Source of the DNA: AP-15 sp963703855 | GTDB lineage: Bacteria; Pseudomonadota; Alphaproteobacteria; ATCC43930; CGMCC-115725 | Reading direction: 5' to 3' | Length of the DNA: 64,000 bases | NCBI GenBank assembly: GCA_963703855.1 | Contig: CAVPFW010000026.1 | Coordinates: 215,336-279,335 of the forward strand | Shown here: one piece after another, positions 42,152 through 51,047 of the stretch | Numbering within the stretch: position 1 is the stretch's first letter | How the letters are laid out: each line of letters starts with the position of its first letter | The notes under the pieces: model-generated | The model's input: only the letters and a program-made list of their open reading frames with translations | Told to the model about the DNA's origin: nothing | The model's database searches: none | Translations under genes and position numbers: made by a program

Positions 42152-45100
42152 CAGACATCCTCCGCAAAAACGCCCTGGGCCGGCTTGCCGTCGTTGCCTT
42201 TGCGCAGCATCGCGAAGAGGTAGGGAACGACGAGCAACGTGGTCGGGGTTGCGAACAACAGGCCGCCGATGACCGCGCGCGCGAGGGCCGCGTTCTGCTC
42301 CTCGCCCGCGCCGCCGACCGCCATCGGCACCATGCCAACGATCATCGCCGCCGCGGTCATCAGCACCGGCCGGATCCGGGTATGCCCGGCCGTGATCGCC
42401 GCGTCGAACGCCGATGCGCCTTCGAGCTGCTGCTCGCGGGCAAAGGTCACCAGCAGGATCGAATTGGCCGAGGCGACGCCGACCGCCATGATGGCACCCA
42501 TCAACGACGGCACGCTCAACGTCGTGTCGGTGATGTAGAGCATCGTGACGATGCCGCAAAAGGTTGCCGGCAATGCCAGAATGACGACGAACGGGTCACC
42601 GAAATTCTGGTAGTTGACGACCATCAAGAGGTAGACGAAGACCGCGGCGAACAACAGCCCGACGCCCATGTCGTGAAAGGCGCCGTTCATGCTGTCGATC
42701 TGGCCCAACACCTGGATCGAATTGCCGGGCGCGAGCCGGCCGCGCACAGAGCCGACAACCCGGTCGATCGCGCCGGCGACATTGCCGAGATCGCGATCCT
42801 GCACATTGGCGTAGACGTCGTAGACCGGCTGGATGTTCTCCTGGTTGGCGTTGGTCGGCACCACCGCGCGCGACAAGGTCGCGACATTGTCGAGCAGTCC
42901 CGGCACCGGCTGGCCTTGCGAATTCAAGGTTTCGCTGACCGGGGTGTTGGTCAGCGCGTTCAGCGAAGCGAGGCGCGGCTCCGGGGTCTGGACGGCGAGA
43001 TAATAGGGGATCCCCGATTTCGGATCGGTCCAGAAATTGGGCGCCACCTGCTCCGACGAGCTGAGGCTGATGTTGAGGTTGGAGGCGATCTGGTTGAGGT
43101 TGAGGCCCAGCTCGGCGGCGCGACTGCGGTCGATGTTCGCAAACAGCTCCGGCCCGTTGACCTCCTGCTGAAGATGCGCGTCGGCGATGCCGGGGATCGC
43201 GGCGATCTGCCGGCGAAGCTGGTGCGCGACCTGCAAATTCTTGACCCGGTCGTAGCCGACGGTGCGCACGTCGATCTGCGCGGTCAGCCCGAAATTCAGG
43301 ATCTGGGTGACGATGTCGGCGGGCTGAAAGTAAAAAATGTCGTCCGGAAAGGCTTTCGGCAATACCCGGCGCATTTCGCGCACGTAATCGGCGGTCGGCC
43401 GGTGCCCGTCCTTCAGCGATATCAAGATCACGCCGTCATTGACGCCGATCGTCGAGCCGTCGGTGAAGGCGAGGTTGTAGACGCGCGCCGGCAGCCCGAT
43501 GTTGTCGACGATCAGCCCGCGCTCGCTCGCCGGGATGATGTCGCGGATCTCGTCCTCGATCCGCTGAAACATCTGCTCGGTCTTTTCGATCCGGGTGCCG
43601 GGCGGGACCCGGACATGAAGCTGGATCTGGCCGCCGTCGATCGCCGGGAAGAAATCGCGGCCGACGAAAATGAACATGACCGTGCCGAGGGCAAGGACTG
43701 CCACGGCGGCGGTCGGCACGATCAGCCGACGCGTCAGCAAGACCCGGAGCAGCTCGGCATAGCTGCCGCGCATGCGCTCGAAGCCCTCTTCGATCCGGGC
43801 GTGCAGGCGGGCGAACCGGCCGCGGCCGGCGCTGTGCGCCTCGCCCTTGAGCAGCAGGCCGATCGTGATCGGGGTCAAGGTCCGCGACAGGCCATAGGAG
43901 GCGAGCATGGCAAAGACGACGGCGAGGCCGAGCGGGGTGAACAGGTATTTGGCCGGACCTTGCAGGAAAATCACCGAGGTGAAGACGCAGCTGATCGCCA
44001 GGGTCGAAACCAGGGTCGGGACGGCGATCCCGGCGGCGCCGTGCAACGTCGCCTGCGGCAGCTTCTGGCCCTCCTCGGTCAGCAGCCGGTGGGTGTTCTC
44101 GATCGTCACCGTCGAATCGTCGACGAGAATGCCGACCGCGAGCGCCAGCCCGCCCAAGGTCATCGTGTTGAGGGTGTCGCCGAGAAAATAGAGGACGATC
44201 AAGGACGACAAGACCGCGAGCGGGATCGAGATCATCACCACCAGGGTCGACCGCCACGAGCCGAGGAACAACAGGATCATCAGCGCCGTCAGCCCGGCGG
44301 CGATCGCCCCTTCGCGGACGACCGCGGCAACGGCGTTGCTGACAAACACCGACTGGTCGAACAGCTCGCTGATGTGGAGACCGGGCGGGGCCGCCTGGCG
44401 CGCGACCTGCAATGCCTGCTTGACGCCGGCGACGACATTTAAGGTCGAGGCGTTGCCGTTCTTGATGACGCTGAGCAGGACCGAACGCCGGCCGTTTTCG
44501 CGGACGATGTTCTGCTGCACCGCAAATCCGTCGCGGACGTAGCCCACATCCTTGACGAAGACCATCGCGCCATTAACGAATTTGACCGGGATGTCATTGA
44601 GGTCGGCGATCGTCGTCGGCGTCGCGTTGGTGCGCACCGTGTATTGGGTGTCGCCGATCTTTGCCGTGCCCGAGGGCAGGGTCAGGTTCTGGGCGTTGAC
44701 CGCGTTGACCACGTCCATCGGGGTCAACCCTTTGGCCTGCAATTTGACCGGATCGATGTCGACCATGATCTGGCGATATTTGCCGCCGGCCGGGGTCGGA
44801 AAGGTGACCCCGGGGATCGGCGCCAGCCGCTGGCGCAGATTGTAGAGGCCGTAATCGTAGAGCTGCTGCTCGCCCAAGGTGTCGGAGCTGAGGCTGATCT
44901 GCAGCACCGGGACGCTGGAAGCGTTGTACTGGACGACGATCGGCGGATTGATGCCGGGGGGCAGCAAGGCGCGGATCGCGTTGGTCGCGGCGACGATCTG
45001 CGCGATCGCCAGATCGAGGTTCACATCGGGTTGGAAGAAGATCTTCTGGACCGAGATGCCGTCCAGGGTCTGCGCTTCTATATCTTTGATTTCATTGACG

Positions 45101-45321
45101 TTTGAGCTGATCGCGTATTCGCTGTAGGTGGTGACGCGGTGCTCCATCTCGGGGGTGCTGAGCCCGGTTTCCTGCCAGATGACGGTGACGACCGGAATAT
45201 TGATTTGCGGAAAGATGTCGGCCGGCATCGACCGGATCGCGGTAACGCCGAGAAACAGGACCAAGAGGGCCAATACGTAAAAGGTGTACGGCCACCTCAG
45301 CGCAAACCGGACGATGCCCAT
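42151..45321 (-). CDS. RND-family multidrug efflux permease (HAE1/AcrB-like)
   Basis: A 1056-residue inner-membrane transporter with the expected twelve helices: N-terminal FALRWPYTFYVLALLVLFLG, large periplasmic loops, proton-relay helix LAVGILVDDSTVTIENTHR (Asp-Asp), and C-terminal LPATFCGIVTMLYITDTTLS and MVPMAVGGAGEEQNAALARA. It exports substrates by proton antiport, and forms a trimer with the adaptor encoded next. It begins the operon; a gap of 358 nt separates it from the divergent oxidoreductase at 45680. Confidence 0.92.
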   Translation of the reverse strand: MGIVRFALRWPYTFYVLALLVLFLGVTAIRSMPADIFPQINIPVVTVIWQETGLSTPEMEHRVTTYSEYAISSNVNEIKDIEAQTLDGISVQKIFFQPDVNLDLAIAQIVAATNAIRALLPPGINPPIVVQYNASSVPVLQISLSSDTLGEQQLYDYGLYNLRQRLAPIPGVTFPTPAGGKYRQIMVDIDPVKLQAKGLTPMDVVNAVNAQNLTLPSGTAKIGDTQYTVRTNATPTTIADLNDIPVKFVNGAMVFVKDVGYVRDGFAVQQNIVRENGRRSVLLSVIKNGNASTLNVVAGVKQALQVARQAAPPGLHISELFDQSVFVSNAVAAVVREGAIAAGLTALMILLFLGSWRSTLVVMISIPLAVLSSLIVLYFLGDTLNTMTLGGLALAVGILVDDSTVTIENTHRLLTEEGQKLPQATLHGAAGIAVPTLVSTLAISCVFTSVIFLQGPAKYLFTPLGLAVVFAMLASYGLSRTLTPITIGLLLKGEAHSAGRGRFARLHARIEEGFERMRGSYAELLRVLLTRRLIVPTAAVAVLALGTVMFIFVGRDFFPAIDGGQIQLHVRVPPGTRIEKTEQMFQRIEDEIRDIIPASERGLIVDNIGLPARVYNLAFTDGSTIGVNDGVILISLKDGHRPTADYVREMRRVLPKAFPDDIFYFQPADIVTQILNFGLTAQIDVRTVGYDRVKNLQVAHQLRRQIAAIPGIADAHLQQEVNGPELFANIDRSRAAELGLNLNQIASNLNISLSSSEQVAPNFWTDPKSGIPYYLAVQTPEPRLASLNALTNTPVSETLNSQGQPVPGLLDNVATLSRAVVPTNANQENIQPVYDVYANVQDRDLGNVAGAIDRVVGSVRGRLAPGNSIQVLGQIDSMNGAFHDMGVGLLFAAVFVYLLMVVNYQNFGDPFVVILALPATFCGIVTMLYITDTTLSVPSLMGAIMAVGVASANSILLVTFAREQQLEGASAFDAAITAGHTRIRPVLMTAAAMIVGMVPMAVGGAGEEQNAALARAVIGGLLFATPTTLLVVPYLFAMLRKGNDGKPAQGVFAEDV

Positions 45322-45679
45322 CGCCGCTTTCCTTGCTCGAAGTCCCAGGCGCCCGGCGCGCTGGAATCCATCCGATCCCGGTTGGCGCTCCGACGCCGCC
45401 GATCAGCACATCGCCCCCCGCGCGGGAGACTTATGCTGCGGTGCAACATCCGTCGAGATCGGAACTCTCGGCCGAATGTTCAACATCGCCCGCGCGCACA
45501 CGCCGCAGGGCGAAGCGGGCCGCAGCGTCGGCTCCGCGGCTATTGACAGAGGTTGGCGGGCCGGCTACGCGTGCGCAGCGCCCGGGCTGGCGTTCACGGG
45601 CTGCCGGGTCTGTGCGGCGCTGATGATGCCGGAAGGGGGGCGACCCCTCCGCGATCCTTCCTGCGTCGGTGATCGAGCC
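45322..45679. other. divergent intergenic region between pump and LLM genes
   Basis: This 358-nt region must hold both promoters. I see no gene or clear operator. An open frame from 45484 towards 45680 is probably fortuitous. Confidence 0.4.
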
Positions 45680-46759
45680 ATGAAAGTCTCATATTTCGAA
45701 ACCGCGCGTTACCAGGTGCCGCCGACGATGCCGGCCGAGTGGCCGGTGCCGCCTGCGGCCTATGATCCCGAGGCCGGTGCGCAGGCCTATCAAGGCATGA
45801 TCGAGCGGATGTTGTTGGTCGAGGAGCTCGGGTTCGACTGGATCAGCGTGTCCGAGCACCATTATTCGCCGCAAATCCTGACGCCGAACACCGCGGTTTC
45901 GGCGTCGTACATGGCCGCCCGGTCGCATAAAATAAAGATCGCGGTGCTCGGCCCGATCGTCTCGCAAAGCAACCCGGTGCAGGTCGCCGAGGAGCTGGCG
46001 ATGCTCGACAATCTGGCGCAGGGCCGCCTGGTCGTCGGTCTGTTGCGGGGGACGACCAACGAATATCTGACCTTCGGCCTCAACCCGGCGGAATCGCGCG
46101 AGCGCACCACCGAGGGGATGGAGCTGATCCTCAAGGCGTGGACCGAGCCGCAGCCTTTCGGCTGGCAGGGCCGCCATTATCAGTTCCGTACCGTGTCGGT
46201 CTGGCCGCGCCCATTGCAGCAGCCCTTGCCGCCGACTTATTCGCTTGGGATCAGCCGCGAATCCTGCGAGTTCGCCGCGCGTCACCATGTCGGTCTCGGC
46301 GTCTCCTTCGCGCCGTTCGCGGTCGTGTCGAAGTCAACTCGGTATTATCGCGAGGAATGCGCCCGCTGCGGCTGGGAACCCACACCCGAGCAGATGCTCT
46401 ACCGTGCGAACATCCTCCTTGCCGAGACCGACGAGGAAGCGCGCGAACTGCTGGAGCAGCAGCGGCACGGGGCGGCGCCGTTCCCGATGCGGGCGGGGGT
46501 CCGCGACGCTCTCTTAAAGCTCGATGCCCGCAATGTCGCCGGCGAGGCGCGGGCGGCGAATGTCGGCGGCGTGCTGCCGACGTCGTTCTTCGGGAGCCCC
46601 GATACCGTGGTCGAGCAGGTCAAGCGCTGTCGTGACGAGGTCGGCGTGGGCGTGCTCGACCTGGCTTTCCAGAACCCCGGCGCCAGCGATACCGGACGCC
46701 TGATGCGTTCCCTCGAGCTGTTCGGGGAAAAAGTATTGCCGCGCATCCGCGACGTTTGA
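45680..46759 (+). CDS. LLM-class flavin-dependent oxidoreductase (bacterial luciferase family), copy 1
   Basis: A 359-residue TIM-barrel flavoprotein: MKVSYFETARYQVPPTMPAE, GFDWISVSEHHYSP (substrate-pocket loop), KIKIAVLGPIVSQSNPVQVA, LVVGLLRGTTNEYLTFGLNP and SRERTTEGMELILKAWTEP. Related enzymes are FMN-linked alkanal, alkanesulfonate or nitrilotriacetate monooxygenases requiring reduced flavin. It is a close paralogue of the gene at 46935. No flavin reductase is adjacent. The start at 45680 matches the paralogue. Confidence 0.88.
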   Translation: MKVSYFETARYQVPPTMPAEWPVPPAAYDPEAGAQAYQGMIERMLLVEELGFDWISVSEHHYSPQILTPNTAVSASYMAARSHKIKIAVLGPIVSQSNPVQVAEELAMLDNLAQGRLVVGLLRGTTNEYLTFGLNPAESRERTTEGMELILKAWTEPQPFGWQGRHYQFRTVSVWPRPLQQPLPPTYSLGISRESCEFAARHHVGLGVSFAPFAVVSKSTRYYREECARCGWEPTPEQMLYRANILLAETDEEARELLEQQRHGAAPFPMRAGVRDALLKLDARNVAGEARAANVGGVLPTSFFGSPDTVVEQVKRCRDEVGVGVLDLAFQNPGASDTGRLMRSLELFGEKVLPRIRDV

Positions 46760-46800
46760 CGCGTCGGATCGACTGGAATGGCGATCGCAATACCGGTATC

Positions 46801-46885
46801 ACGTCCGTCGCCCCGCAAAAGCGGGGGCCCAGGGCAGCAGTTGAGGTCTTGGGACCCTGGATTCCTGCTTTCGCAGGAATGACGA
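46801..46885. repeat. paired 'cccgc-aaa-gcggg' extragenic repeat
   Basis: ccccgcaaaagcgggggccc (then aggg) and ccctggattcctgctttcgc form an imperfect stem with a ~25-nt loop, located between the tandem LLM genes. Similar units occur at 36200 and 40340. Confidence 0.6.
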
Positions 46886-46934
46886 GCAGCGTACTCACAG
46901 TCTGGCCGACCTCCGAGCGACCCTTAGAGGAGCG

Positions 46935-48011
46935 ATGAAGGTCTCGTATTTCGAAACGGCGCGCTACCTGGCGCCACACGGCTTGCCGGCCGAGTGGCCG
47001 GTGCCGCCCGATGCCTATGACCGCGCCGCCGGGGCGCAGGCCTATCGCGGAATGATCGAGCGGCTCCAGTTCGTCGAACAGCTCGGCTTCGACTGGATCA
47101 GCGTGTCCGAGCACCATTACTCGCCGCACCGCCTGACGCCTGCCCCGGTGGTCTCGGCGGCGCATCTGGCGGCATGCTCGCAGAAAATAAAGATCGCCGT
47201 GCTCGGTCCGATCGTCTCGCAGAGCAACCCGGTGCAAATCGCCGAGAACCTGGCGATGCTCGACAATTTGATGCCGGGTCGCCTGGTGGTCGGGCTGCTG
47301 CGCGGGACGACCGGCGAGTATCTGAGCTACGGCCTCAACCCGACCGAGGCGCGGGAGCGCACCACCGAGGGCATGGAGCTGGTGCTCAAAGCCTGGACCG
47401 AGCCGCAGCCCTTTGGCTGGCAGGGCCGTCATTTCCAGTTCCGCACGGTCTCGGTGTGGCCGCGTCCGACGCATCCGCCGCACCCGCCGACCTACGCCCT
47501 CGGCTCCAGTCGTGAATCGTGCGAGTTTGCCGCCCGCCACCACCTCGGCCTCGGCATCTCTTACGCGCCGTTCGACGTCGTCGCCAGGATCACCCGGTAT
47601 TATCGCGAGGCGTGCGCGCGCTGCGGCTGGCAGCCGACGCCGGAGCAGATCATCTATCGCGCGAATACCATCGTCGCCGAGACCGACGACAAAGCCCAGC
47701 GGCTGCTCGAAGAGCAACGGCGCGGTGCGACTCCGTTCCCGTTGCCGGCGGCGGTCCGCGACGCCCTGGTCCAGCTCAATTCGCGCAACGTCGCGGGCGA
47801 GGCGCGGACGCCAAATGTCGGCGGCATGCTGCCGACCAATTTCATCGGCGGCCCGGATGCCGTCGTCGAGCAGATCGAGCGCTGTGGCGAGGCCGGAGCG
47901 GGGGTCATCGACCTGATGTTCCAAACCCCCGGCGCCAAGGATATCGGCTTGCTGATGGCCTCGCTCGAGCTGTTCGGCAAGCAGGTGCTGCCGCGCATTC
48001 GCGAGGTTTGA
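46935..48011 (+). CDS. LLM-class flavin-dependent oxidoreductase, copy 2
   Basis: A 358-residue paralogue of the gene at 45680 (MKVSYFETARYLAPHGLPAE, GFDWISVSEHHYSPHRLTPA, LGPIVSQSNPVQIAENLAML). The two are near-identical in core motifs and differ mostly in variable loops, indicating tandem duplication followed by some divergence. AGAGGAGCG lies just before the ATG. The alpha/beta hydrolase follows by 35 nt, so the three genes may form one pathway. Confidence 0.88.
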   Translation: MKVSYFETARYLAPHGLPAEWPVPPDAYDRAAGAQAYRGMIERLQFVEQLGFDWISVSEHHYSPHRLTPAPVVSAAHLAACSQKIKIAVLGPIVSQSNPVQIAENLAMLDNLMPGRLVVGLLRGTTGEYLSYGLNPTEARERTTEGMELVLKAWTEPQPFGWQGRHFQFRTVSVWPRPTHPPHPPTYALGSSRESCEFAARHHLGLGISYAPFDVVARITRYYREACARCGWQPTPEQIIYRANTIVAETDDKAQRLLEEQRRGATPFPLPAAVRDALVQLNSRNVAGEARTPNVGGMLPTNFIGGPDAVVEQIERCGEAGAGVIDLMFQTPGAKDIGLLMASLELFGKQVLPRIREV

Positions 48012-48046
48012 CCGCAGGCAGCATTTCGTCAGGAAGGATTGCGCTG

Positions 48047-48847
48047 GTGGTGCAGGCAGAGGCGGCGTTCAGCGAAGGCCATGTCGAAGCGGACGGTTTT
48101 CGCATTCGGTATAGGGAGGCGGGCGCTGGGCCGGCCCTGGTGCACCTCCACGGCGCCGGCGGGCTGCGCTGGACGCCCGGGCACGACCTGCTGCGCCGCC
48201 ATTTCCGGGTGATCGCGTTCGAGATGCCGGGGTTTGGAGCCTCGGCCGAGAACACCCGCACGCGGGACATGCCCGAGATGGCGGCGACGATGGCCCGGGC
48301 GATCGACGGCCTCGGCCTCGATGAGCTCACCCTGATGGGAACCTCCTTCGGCGGCAAGACGGCGCTGTGGCTGGCCTTGCAGCAGCCGGAGCGGGTCCGC
48401 GCGCTGGTGCTGGAGGCGCCGGCGGCGATCCGCCCCGAAGGCGCAGAACCGCTCTCCGGATCGCCGGAGGAGATGGCGCGCCGGCTCTATGCCCATCCCG
48501 AGCGGGTCGCCCCGCTCCCGCCGCTAGACCCGGCGCTGCGGGCAAAGACCGCGCGCCTGGTCGGCCGCCTGCGCGGGCCCGACCGCGACACCGAGCTCGA
48601 AGCGCGGCTGCCGAGCCTCGCGACCGCGACGCTGGTCCTGTTCGGCACCGTCGACCGGGTGATCCCGCCGCAGATGGGGCATCTTTACAAAGAGCTGATG
48701 CCCAACTGTCATCTGGTCTTTGTCTACGATGCCGGTCACGCCATCAGCACCGATCGGCCCGAGGCCTTTGCCGAGGTCGTGAGCGACTTTGCCGAGCGTC
48801 GCGAGGCCTTTGTCATCAGCCGAACCGGGACGGTGATCCATCCCTAG
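48047..48847 (+). CDS. alpha/beta hydrolase
   Basis: A 266-residue hydrolase: PALVHLHGAGGLRWTPGHDL (oxyanion loop HGAGG), nucleophile elbow LMGTSFGGKTALWLALQQP, the acid in TLVLFGTVDRVIPPQ and the His in VFVYDAGHAISTDRP. Family members cleave esters, C-C bonds (meta-cleavage products) or epoxides. The start is one of two GTGs (48047/48050) after AGGAAGG. The end lies 4 nt from the opposed, low-G+C reverse-strand fragment, a sharp composition boundary. Confidence 0.85.
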   Translation: MVQAEAAFSEGHVEADGFRIRYREAGAGPALVHLHGAGGLRWTPGHDLLRRHFRVIAFEMPGFGASAENTRTRDMPEMAATMARAIDGLGLDELTLMGTSFGGKTALWLALQQPERVRALVLEAPAAIRPEGAEPLSGSPEEMARRLYAHPERVAPLPPLDPALRAKTARLVGRLRGPDRDTELEARLPSLATATLVLFGTVDRVIPPQMGHLYKELMPNCHLVFVYDAGHAISTDRPEAFAEVVSDFAERREAFVISRTGTVIHP

Positions 48848-49128
48848 CTAGCGGAGGGTATTACCAATTGACGACATAAACCCTTAGACTTTTCAACCAA
48901 GATTTTTTGTGCTTTTTCTGGTACATAGTCGCCCCTCAGAATTAAAATGGAGAGCTTTTTGCATTCTAGAGTGCGAGCAACATGAAAATCGAAGTTCTCT
49001 ATACCATCGTTGAGGAACTGTTGGCGCATTGCCACCCTAACTTTTTTACGCCAGATCTGTGCAAGATTTTCTGGGGAAAAGATATTCTTGAGAACATTGG
49101 CACGAATATCAAAGCGGGGGGATTTCAT
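48844..49128 (-). pseudogene. possible N-terminal fragment of a reverse transcriptase (defence-type), truncated
   Basis: A 94-residue low-G+C frame begins MKSPRFDIRANVLKNIFSPE and continues LAQIWRKKVRVAMRQQF. It ends with YVPEKAQKILVEKSKGLCRQ followed by LVIPSAS and a stop. The 'ekskGlcRqLviPs..da' segment is the conserved region (RT 0-2 type) that opens retroelement and DRT/UG-type reverse transcriptases. The fragment stops where the palm domain would start, next to an unrelated high-G+C gene. Identity is by recollection of motif shape only. Confidence 0.45.
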
Positions 49129-49160
49129 CGGAATGCCTAGGCGACTGCTGAGGCCGCAAG

Positions 49161-49343
49161 CGTAGGGCGGAAAACGGTAGCGTATTCCGCCTCTGATCAT
49201 ACCGGGGGTGCCCCGTTTTCGTACGGTCACCGCTTAGGGTGGCGGTCTCCATTCCCGATGGGCAGTGGGGTCGGGCTGGCGGTAATCGCCCGAGAGGGCG
49301 GCACAGGTAAGGAGGCGGAATGCGCTGCGCTTTCCGCCCTACG
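49161..49343. repeat. inverted pair of 'cgtagggcggaaa...attccgcct' units
   Basis: cgtagggcggaaaacggtag, then cgtattccgcct (49161-49192) is repeated in opposite orientation at 49313-49343. Each unit folds on itself. This type of repeat often lies near horizontally acquired genes; here it separates the reverse-transcriptase fragment from the PIN module. Confidence 0.6.
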
Positions 49344-49347
49344 ATCG

Positions 49348-49596
49348 CTACTCAGCCTCATCTCCCGCTCCCGGCGGGTCGTCGTTGCCGAGGCGGTCGA
49401 GAAGGGCGAGGGCGGCCGGCAGGTCGGCGCGACGCGCGCGCTCGCGGAAGAAGTCGGCGGTGCGCAGCGCTGCGATCTTCTCGGCGACCGCGACATTGAT
49501 GAACTGGTTGAGGGTCGTGCCCTCGGCCTTGGCCAGCCGCTCCGCTTCGGCCTTGATCGACGCCTGAAGTCTGAGGGCATAATTTGCTTGCGTCAT
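49348..49596 (-). CDS. RHH-type antitoxin of a PIN-domain module
   Basis: An 82-residue protein with an N-terminal ribbon-helix-helix (ANYALRLQASIKAEAERLAK, then EGTTLNQFINVAVAEKIAAL) and a charged Arg/Asp-rich tail. It begins with ATG at 49596, overlapping the PIN toxin stop by 4 nt (ATGA). An in-frame ATG at 49617 is also possible. The order is toxin first, antitoxin second, the reverse of most VapBC pairs but known for some PIN (COG1569-like) families. Confidence 0.8.
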   Translation of the reverse strand: MTQANYALRLQASIKAEAERLAKAEGTTLNQFINVAVAEKIAALRTADFFRERARRADLPAALALLDRLGNDDPPGAGDEAE

Positions 49597-50015
49597 CCGT
49601 GCCGCCATATCCGCCATGCCGGGCCGGGGCGCTCGACTGTCACGCCGAGCCGGGCAGCGCCGGCGAAATCCCGCTCGTTGAACGTCAGCAGCCGGTCCGC
49701 CCTGCCATTGACCGCGACTTCGAACACCATCTCATCATCCGCGTCGCGCAGCATCGGGCGCCACAGAAACGAAATCTCGACAGGGCTGCAAATCGCGCAA
49801 AGGGCGTCCAGCAGCGCCGTGATTTCTTCGACCTTCGCGCCGCTGGCGGCCAGATGTTCAGGACCCGTCAATACGGCCTCGTACTGGAGAGCGAGCGGGA
49901 CCGACAGCAGCAATGTCGCTTCCCCTGTCATGATGGCATTTAGCCAAGCTCTCGAAGCACCCCGGCGGCTGCGAACCCCAGCGACCAGCACATCCGTATC
50001 CAGCGCCAGCCTCAT
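49593..50015 (-). CDS. PIN-domain ribonuclease toxin
   Basis: A 140-residue PIN protein: Asp6 in MRLALDTDVLVAGV, Glu46 in LALQYEAVLTG, and an acidic cluster in LRDADDEMVFEVAVNGRA, followed by LLTFNERDFAG (Asp116). These acids match the metal site of VapC-type ribonucleases. It should be neutralised by the RHH protein encoded downstream. No other toxin sits nearby. Confidence 0.85.
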   Translation of the reverse strand: MRLALDTDVLVAGVRSRRGASRAWLNAIMTGEATLLLSVPLALQYEAVLTGPEHLAASGAKVEEITALLDALCAICSPVEISFLWRPMLRDADDEMVFEVAVNGRADRLLTFNERDFAGAARLGVTVERPGPAWRIWRHG

Positions 50016-50072
50016 ATCGGGGGGAATACGAGCGGCAGGGAGCCTTCCGTCAATGGCGCCTTGTCCCGGCTG

Positions 50073-51047
50073 TCACTCGGCGGCGGCGCGGTGGTGCGAA
50101 ACGCGGGCGAGCTCGGCGCCGAGATGGCGGGCGAGGGTATCCATCCCGGAACGGCCGGCGCGGACCTCGGCGTCGGGGTTGTAGTTGGTGTTGGTGTTGA
50201 CGTCGTAGATGTAGACCGTGCCGTCGCGGTCGGCGATGAACTCGATGCCGGCGACCTCGATGTCGTTGACGGCGAGAAACGCCTCGCAGCGGCATTTCAG
50301 CGACGGGTCGATGTCGTCGATGATCGTGAACTTCGCGCGGGGCTGGCCAGGCTCCGCCCCTGGGTCGGCCGGGCAGAACGCGTCGCCGACAGCGCAGGCG
50401 TCGGCCGGGCACAGCTCGAACCCGCCCTGGGTGTCGACCTCGACCGCGTAGAGGAACCGGCCGCCGATGAATTCGGCGCGGGTAATCAGCGGCGAGGATG
50501 CGCGCACGTATTGCTGCAGCAGATGGAGGCCGTCGACCGGCGGCTCGTAATCGGGGCTGTCGAGGTGGTCGCCCAATGCTTCGGCGGTGTGAAACAGCCG
50601 CACGCCGAGCCCCTTGCCGCCGCGGTTCGGCTTGAGGATGAACGGGCCGCCGCCAAAATGCCGCCGGGCCGCCTCGACCAGCAATTCCGTGCCGGCGACG
50701 AGGACCGTGTCGGGGGTGCGGATGCCGGCCTTTTCGAGGGCGGCGTATTGGCGCGCCTTGCTGATCTCGAGGTCGAGCGCGCGGCTGCCGTTGACGACCC
50801 GGCGCCCGTGCCGCTCGAGCCAGGCCAAGACCGACGCGGTCAGCTCGGCGGCATAGCGATGATTGCGGGTGTGCGAGGAGGCGCTCATCCGGTTGTAGAA
50901 GACGCCCTCGGGCGGCGGGCGCGACAGATCGAAGACGCCGCGGTCGAGAAACCACTCGCGCCACGGCAGCCCCCGCCGATCGAGCGCCTGGGCCAACGGT
51001 TCGAGCCAGGCCGCATTCTCGTGGATCACATGGATACAGGTCACCAC
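50073..51047 (-). CDS. ATP-grasp ligase (RimK-like)
   Basis: A 324-residue ATP-grasp protein: FYNRMSASSHTRNHRYAAEL (N-terminal lobe), FILKPNRGGKGLGVRLF (ATP-binding Lys and glycine loop), LLQQYVRASSPLITRAEFIG, and VAGIEFIADRDGTVYIYDVN followed by TNTNYN (metal-binding Glu/Asn-type tail). Members couple an acyl phosphate to an amine or thiol. It starts with one of two GTGs at 51047/51044 after GGAAAGG. It is 57 nt from the PIN gene start and probably transcribed separately. The substrate is unknown; a RimK-like glutamate or a peptide ligase role is possible. Confidence 0.82.
   Translation of the reverse strand: MVTCIHVIHENAAWLEPLAQALDRRGLPWREWFLDRGVFDLSRPPPEGVFYNRMSASSHTRNHRYAAELTASVLAWLERHGRRVVNGSRALDLEISKARQYAALEKAGIRTPDTVLVAGTELLVEAARRHFGGGPFILKPNRGGKGLGVRLFHTAEALGDHLDSPDYEPPVDGLHLLQQYVRASSPLITRAEFIGGRFLYAVEVDTQGGFELCPADACAVGDAFCPADPGAEPGQPRAKFTIIDDIDPSLKCRCEAFLAVNDIEVAGIEFIADRDGTVYIYDVNTNTNYNPDAEVRAGRSGMDTLARHLGAELARVSHHRAAAE

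Noticed and set aside
41812..44442. 876-codon plus-strand frame, Arg/Asp/His-rich
   Set aside because: It is antisense to the RND permease and shows the low-complexity composition of shadow frames in high-G+C DNA.
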